A stretch of 43,682 nucleotides of DNA. Source: Terriglobia bacterium (GTDB lineage: Bacteria; Acidobacteriota; Terriglobia; Terriglobales; Acidobacteriaceae). A program made the translations under genes and the position numbers. Under the pieces are notes generated by a model. The model was not told the DNA's origin. It saw nothing but the letters and a program-made list of their open reading frames with translations, and did not search any database. The stretch lies in the NCBI GenBank assembly GCA_020073105.1, contig JAIQFW010000112.1, positions 6,495-50,176 on the forward strand, in the 5' to 3' direction. Positions 43,646 to 43,682 of this stretch are shown piece after piece. The stretch's first letter is position 1. Every line of letters begins with the position of its first letter.

Positions 43646-43682
43646 ATGCCATGGAAGACAATGGATGTCCGGGAACAACGAG
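43646..43682 (+). CDS. IS481-type transposase, N-terminal fragment cut by window end
   Basis: From ATG 43646 the frame reads MPWKTMDVREQR and is open to the last base. This matches the usual beginning of IS481-like integrase-core transposases (MPWKE/T...REQR), which continue with a helix-turn-helix and a DDE domain outside the window. GGGAG lies upstream. The identification rests on 12 residues plus the flanking terminal repeats, so it is moderately sure. Confidence 0.65.
   Translation, partial: MPWKTMDVREQR

Overview
The window looks like a piece of an Acidobacteriota chromosome, probably class Terriglobia (Koribacter/Sulfotelmatobacter-like). This is inferred from its gene families: paired secreted VWA proteins of the VWFA-related acidobacterial type, a GloVer-repeat propeller protein, two very large BNR/VPS10 (sortilin-like) exported proteins, many exported peptidases, and short palindromic repeats between genes. 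No rRNA, tRNA or CRISPR array was recognised.

Region 1 (158-5059, minus) is a compact cell-envelope and RNA operon: DUF1015 protein, N-acetylmuramoyl-L-alanine amidase, GerMN-domain lipoprotein or membrane protein, RNase PH, and a SAM methyltransferase, with 4-bp overlaps or short gaps. Region 2 (5411-31475) is dominated by exported proteins. It holds two overlapping VWA genes, two VPS10/BNR proteins on opposite strands, a GloVer protein, an M28/PSMA-like carboxypeptidase, a gamma-glutamyltransferase and an M1 aminopeptidase, together with a DAO-type oxidoreductase, a zinc alcohol dehydrogenase and an S4 RNA-binding protein. It looks like a peptide-scavenging, envelope-facing set. One VPS10 protein carries an apparent 20-residue internal deletion, and the exported protein at 29952 appears to have lost an internal segment with a frameshift.

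Inside region 2, 23135-24725 is a small accessory island: a solitary Cas2-like protein, a degraded IS1-type transposase tail, and a NYN-nuclease/LOTUS protein with its own intrinsic terminator.

Region 3 (31490-35828) is accessory. It has palindromic repeats, a pair of exported unknowns, a translationally coupled DUF5343-HEPN pair, a membrane protein, and a ribbon-helix-helix/small-protein pair that resembles a toxin-antitoxin module.

Region 4 (35941-39333) is a BlaI-BlaR1-HtrA locus. The same perfect palindrome, AACTAAATATTTAGTT, lies over the -35 box of blaI and just upstream of the htrA ribosome binding site. A HtrA/DegP protease therefore appears to be the regulated output instead of a beta-lactamase.

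Region 5 (39357-43682) is a second accessory stretch. It holds hairpin-rich repeats, a HEPN / ParA-type ATPase / dCMP-deaminase-like cluster that could be a defence system, a K+-channel protein fused to an NTF2-like domain, dispersed repeats, and the edge of an IS481-type insertion sequence running off the end. One roughly 83-nt repeat occurs at 33124-33206 and, inverted, at 43263-43346. Its terminal hairpin differs between copies by three compensatory base pairs and keeps a GNRA loop, which points to an element selected as RNA structure.
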